Of a stretch of 64,000 nucleotides of DNA, positions 62,859 to 64,000 are shown piece by piece. Within the stretch, counting starts at the first letter, position 1; every line of letters begins with the position of its first letter. Below the pieces are notes generated by a model. It was not told where the DNA came from, made no database searches, and saw only the letters and a list, made by a program, of their open reading frames with translations. Both the position numbers and the translations under genes were made by a program. Origin of the DNA: an uncultured Alphaproteobacteria bacterium (GTDB lineage: Bacteria; Pseudomonadota; Alphaproteobacteria; Methylaequorales; Methylaequoraceae); the NCBI GenBank assembly GCA_902595755.1, contig CACJRF010000005.1, forward strand, positions 30,961 through 94,960, in the 5' to 3' direction.

Positions 62859-64000
62859 ATGTCAAATTTTAACACACTCGGTATTTCTAGGGAAATACTA
62901 TTTAATATTAATAATCTAAAATTAACCAATCCAACTCCCATCCAACAAAAAGCCATTATTCCTGCTTTAGAGGGAAAAGATATTTTAGCTAATGCTAAGA
63001 CAGGAACAGGAAAAACAGCTGCTTTTGGAATTCCATTAATTCAAAAACTAAATGAAAACAAACACATGTCTGCAATTATTCTTACTCCCACAAGAGAGTT
63101 AGCTATACAAGTTGATAAACATATTAAAGATTTAATGGGAAATAATATCAAAATTAAGTCAATTGTAATTATTGGTGGAGAATCAATACAAAAACAAATT
63201 AAATTGATCAAAAATCAACCTCGACTAATTATTGGTACACCAGGAAGAATTTGTGATCATTTAAATAAGGGTACCTTAAAACTTAATGAAATTAGTTATT
63301 TAGTCTTGGACGAGACCGATAGAATGCTTGATTTAGGCTTTTCAGTACAAATTAAAAAAATTATTAAATTTATTCCCAAAAAAAGACAAACACTTCTTTT
63401 CTCAGCTACGATACCAAAAAATATTGAGAAAATCTCTCACGAATATCTTCAAAACCCAATAAGAATATCGATACCAGATGACAAACAAATTTTAACAAAT
63501 ATTAAGCACAATGTAGTGAATTTGAACTCAAATGAAAAATATGAAAAGTTACTTGAGGAAATAGACTCAAGAGTAGGAAGCATTATAGTCTTTATGAAAA
63601 CGAAACATAGTTCAAAAAAAATGTGTTTAAAGTTACAAAAATATGGATTATCGGTTAATGCTATTCATGGAAATGTAAGACAAAGTAAAAGAATAAGTAT
63701 TTTAAATAACTTCAGAAAAAAAAAATATAGAATTCTAGTAGCAACAGATGTTGCTGCTAGAGGATTAGATATCCCACATATCAAACATGTAATAAATTAT
63801 GATCTTCCACAGAATTCAGAGGATTACATTCATAGAATTGGAAGAACAGCAAGAGCAGGTGCAACAGGTGCTGCAATCTGCTTCGTAACGGAAAAAGATA
63901 AAAAACTATGGAATGTTATAAGTAAAAAAATTGATCCAGAAAAAGAAATAAATAATAAAGGTTTGAATGTAAAAAAAGAAATTAATACAAAAAATAATTT
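62859..64000 (+). CDS. DEAD-box ATP-dependent RNA helicase, RhlE-like (3' truncated by window; absent from ORF track)
   Basis: Frame from ATG 62859: MSNFNTLGISREILFNINNLKLTNPTPIQQKAI, AKTGTGKTAAFG, PTRELAIQ, LDETDRMLDLGF, SATIPK, HRIGRTARAG. Confidence 0.93.
   Translation, partial: MSNFNTLGISREILFNINNLKLTNPTPIQQKAIIPALEGKDILANAKTGTGKTAAFGIPLIQKLNENKHMSAIILTPTRELAIQVDKHIKDLMGNNIKIKSIVIIGGESIQKQIKLIKNQPRLIIGTPGRICDHLNKGTLKLNEISYLVLDETDRMLDLGFSVQIKKIIKFIPKKRQTLLFSATIPKNIEKISHEYLQNPIRISIPDDKQILTNIKHNVVNLNSNEKYEKLLEEIDSRVGSIIVFMKTKHSSKKMCLKLQKYGLSVNAIHGNVRQSKRISILNNFRKKKYRILVATDVAARGLDIPHIKHVINYDLPQNSEDYIHRIGRTARAGATGAAICFVTEKDKKLWNVISKKIDPEKEINNKGLNVKKEINTKNN

Noticed and set aside
1-64000. CRISPR arrays, transposons, integrases, toxin-antitoxin or prophage genes
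   Set aside because: No repeat-spacer pattern, transposase, integrase or phage proteins were seen in the ORFs or intergenic gaps

Overview
AT-rich, gene-dense 64 kb chromosomal window, best read as a streamlined alphaproteobacterium (inferred from gene order: bamA-ompH-lpxD-fabZ-lpxA-lpxI-lpxB; gltA-gltX-lexA-moeA-moaC-trpCDGE-ppiD divergent from tpiA-secG-pyrG-kdsA-eno; dusB-ntrBC-ntrYX-trkA-dat-hflX; uvrA/ssb-gyrA-coaD; recG/sdhE-mfd). Almost all of it is core housekeeping. There is one tRNA (Lys-UUU). I saw no transposons, prophage, CRISPR or rRNA. The most distinctive part is a DNA-damage block at ~39.3-47.7 kb: the ligase-associated set (metallophosphoesterase, DExH helicase, MBL exonuclease, ATP-dependent ligase), then umuDC, then three small uncharacterised ORFs. 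Two GTTC-N7-GTTC motifs (the alphaproteobacterial LexA box) sit exactly in the lexA and umuD promoter regions. Both are embedded in sigma70-like promoters whose predicted start sites fall at or within a few nt of the ATG, which suggests leaderless SOS transcripts. Other observations: an NtrX with a degenerate Walker B, altered motif II in two helicases, hfq missing from its usual locus, convergent genes that overlap or nearly touch, and poly-A tracts inside coding sequences. I found no clear new defence or biosynthetic system. The best candidates for undescribed biology are the umuDC-linked small ORFs and the leaderless SOS promoter layout.
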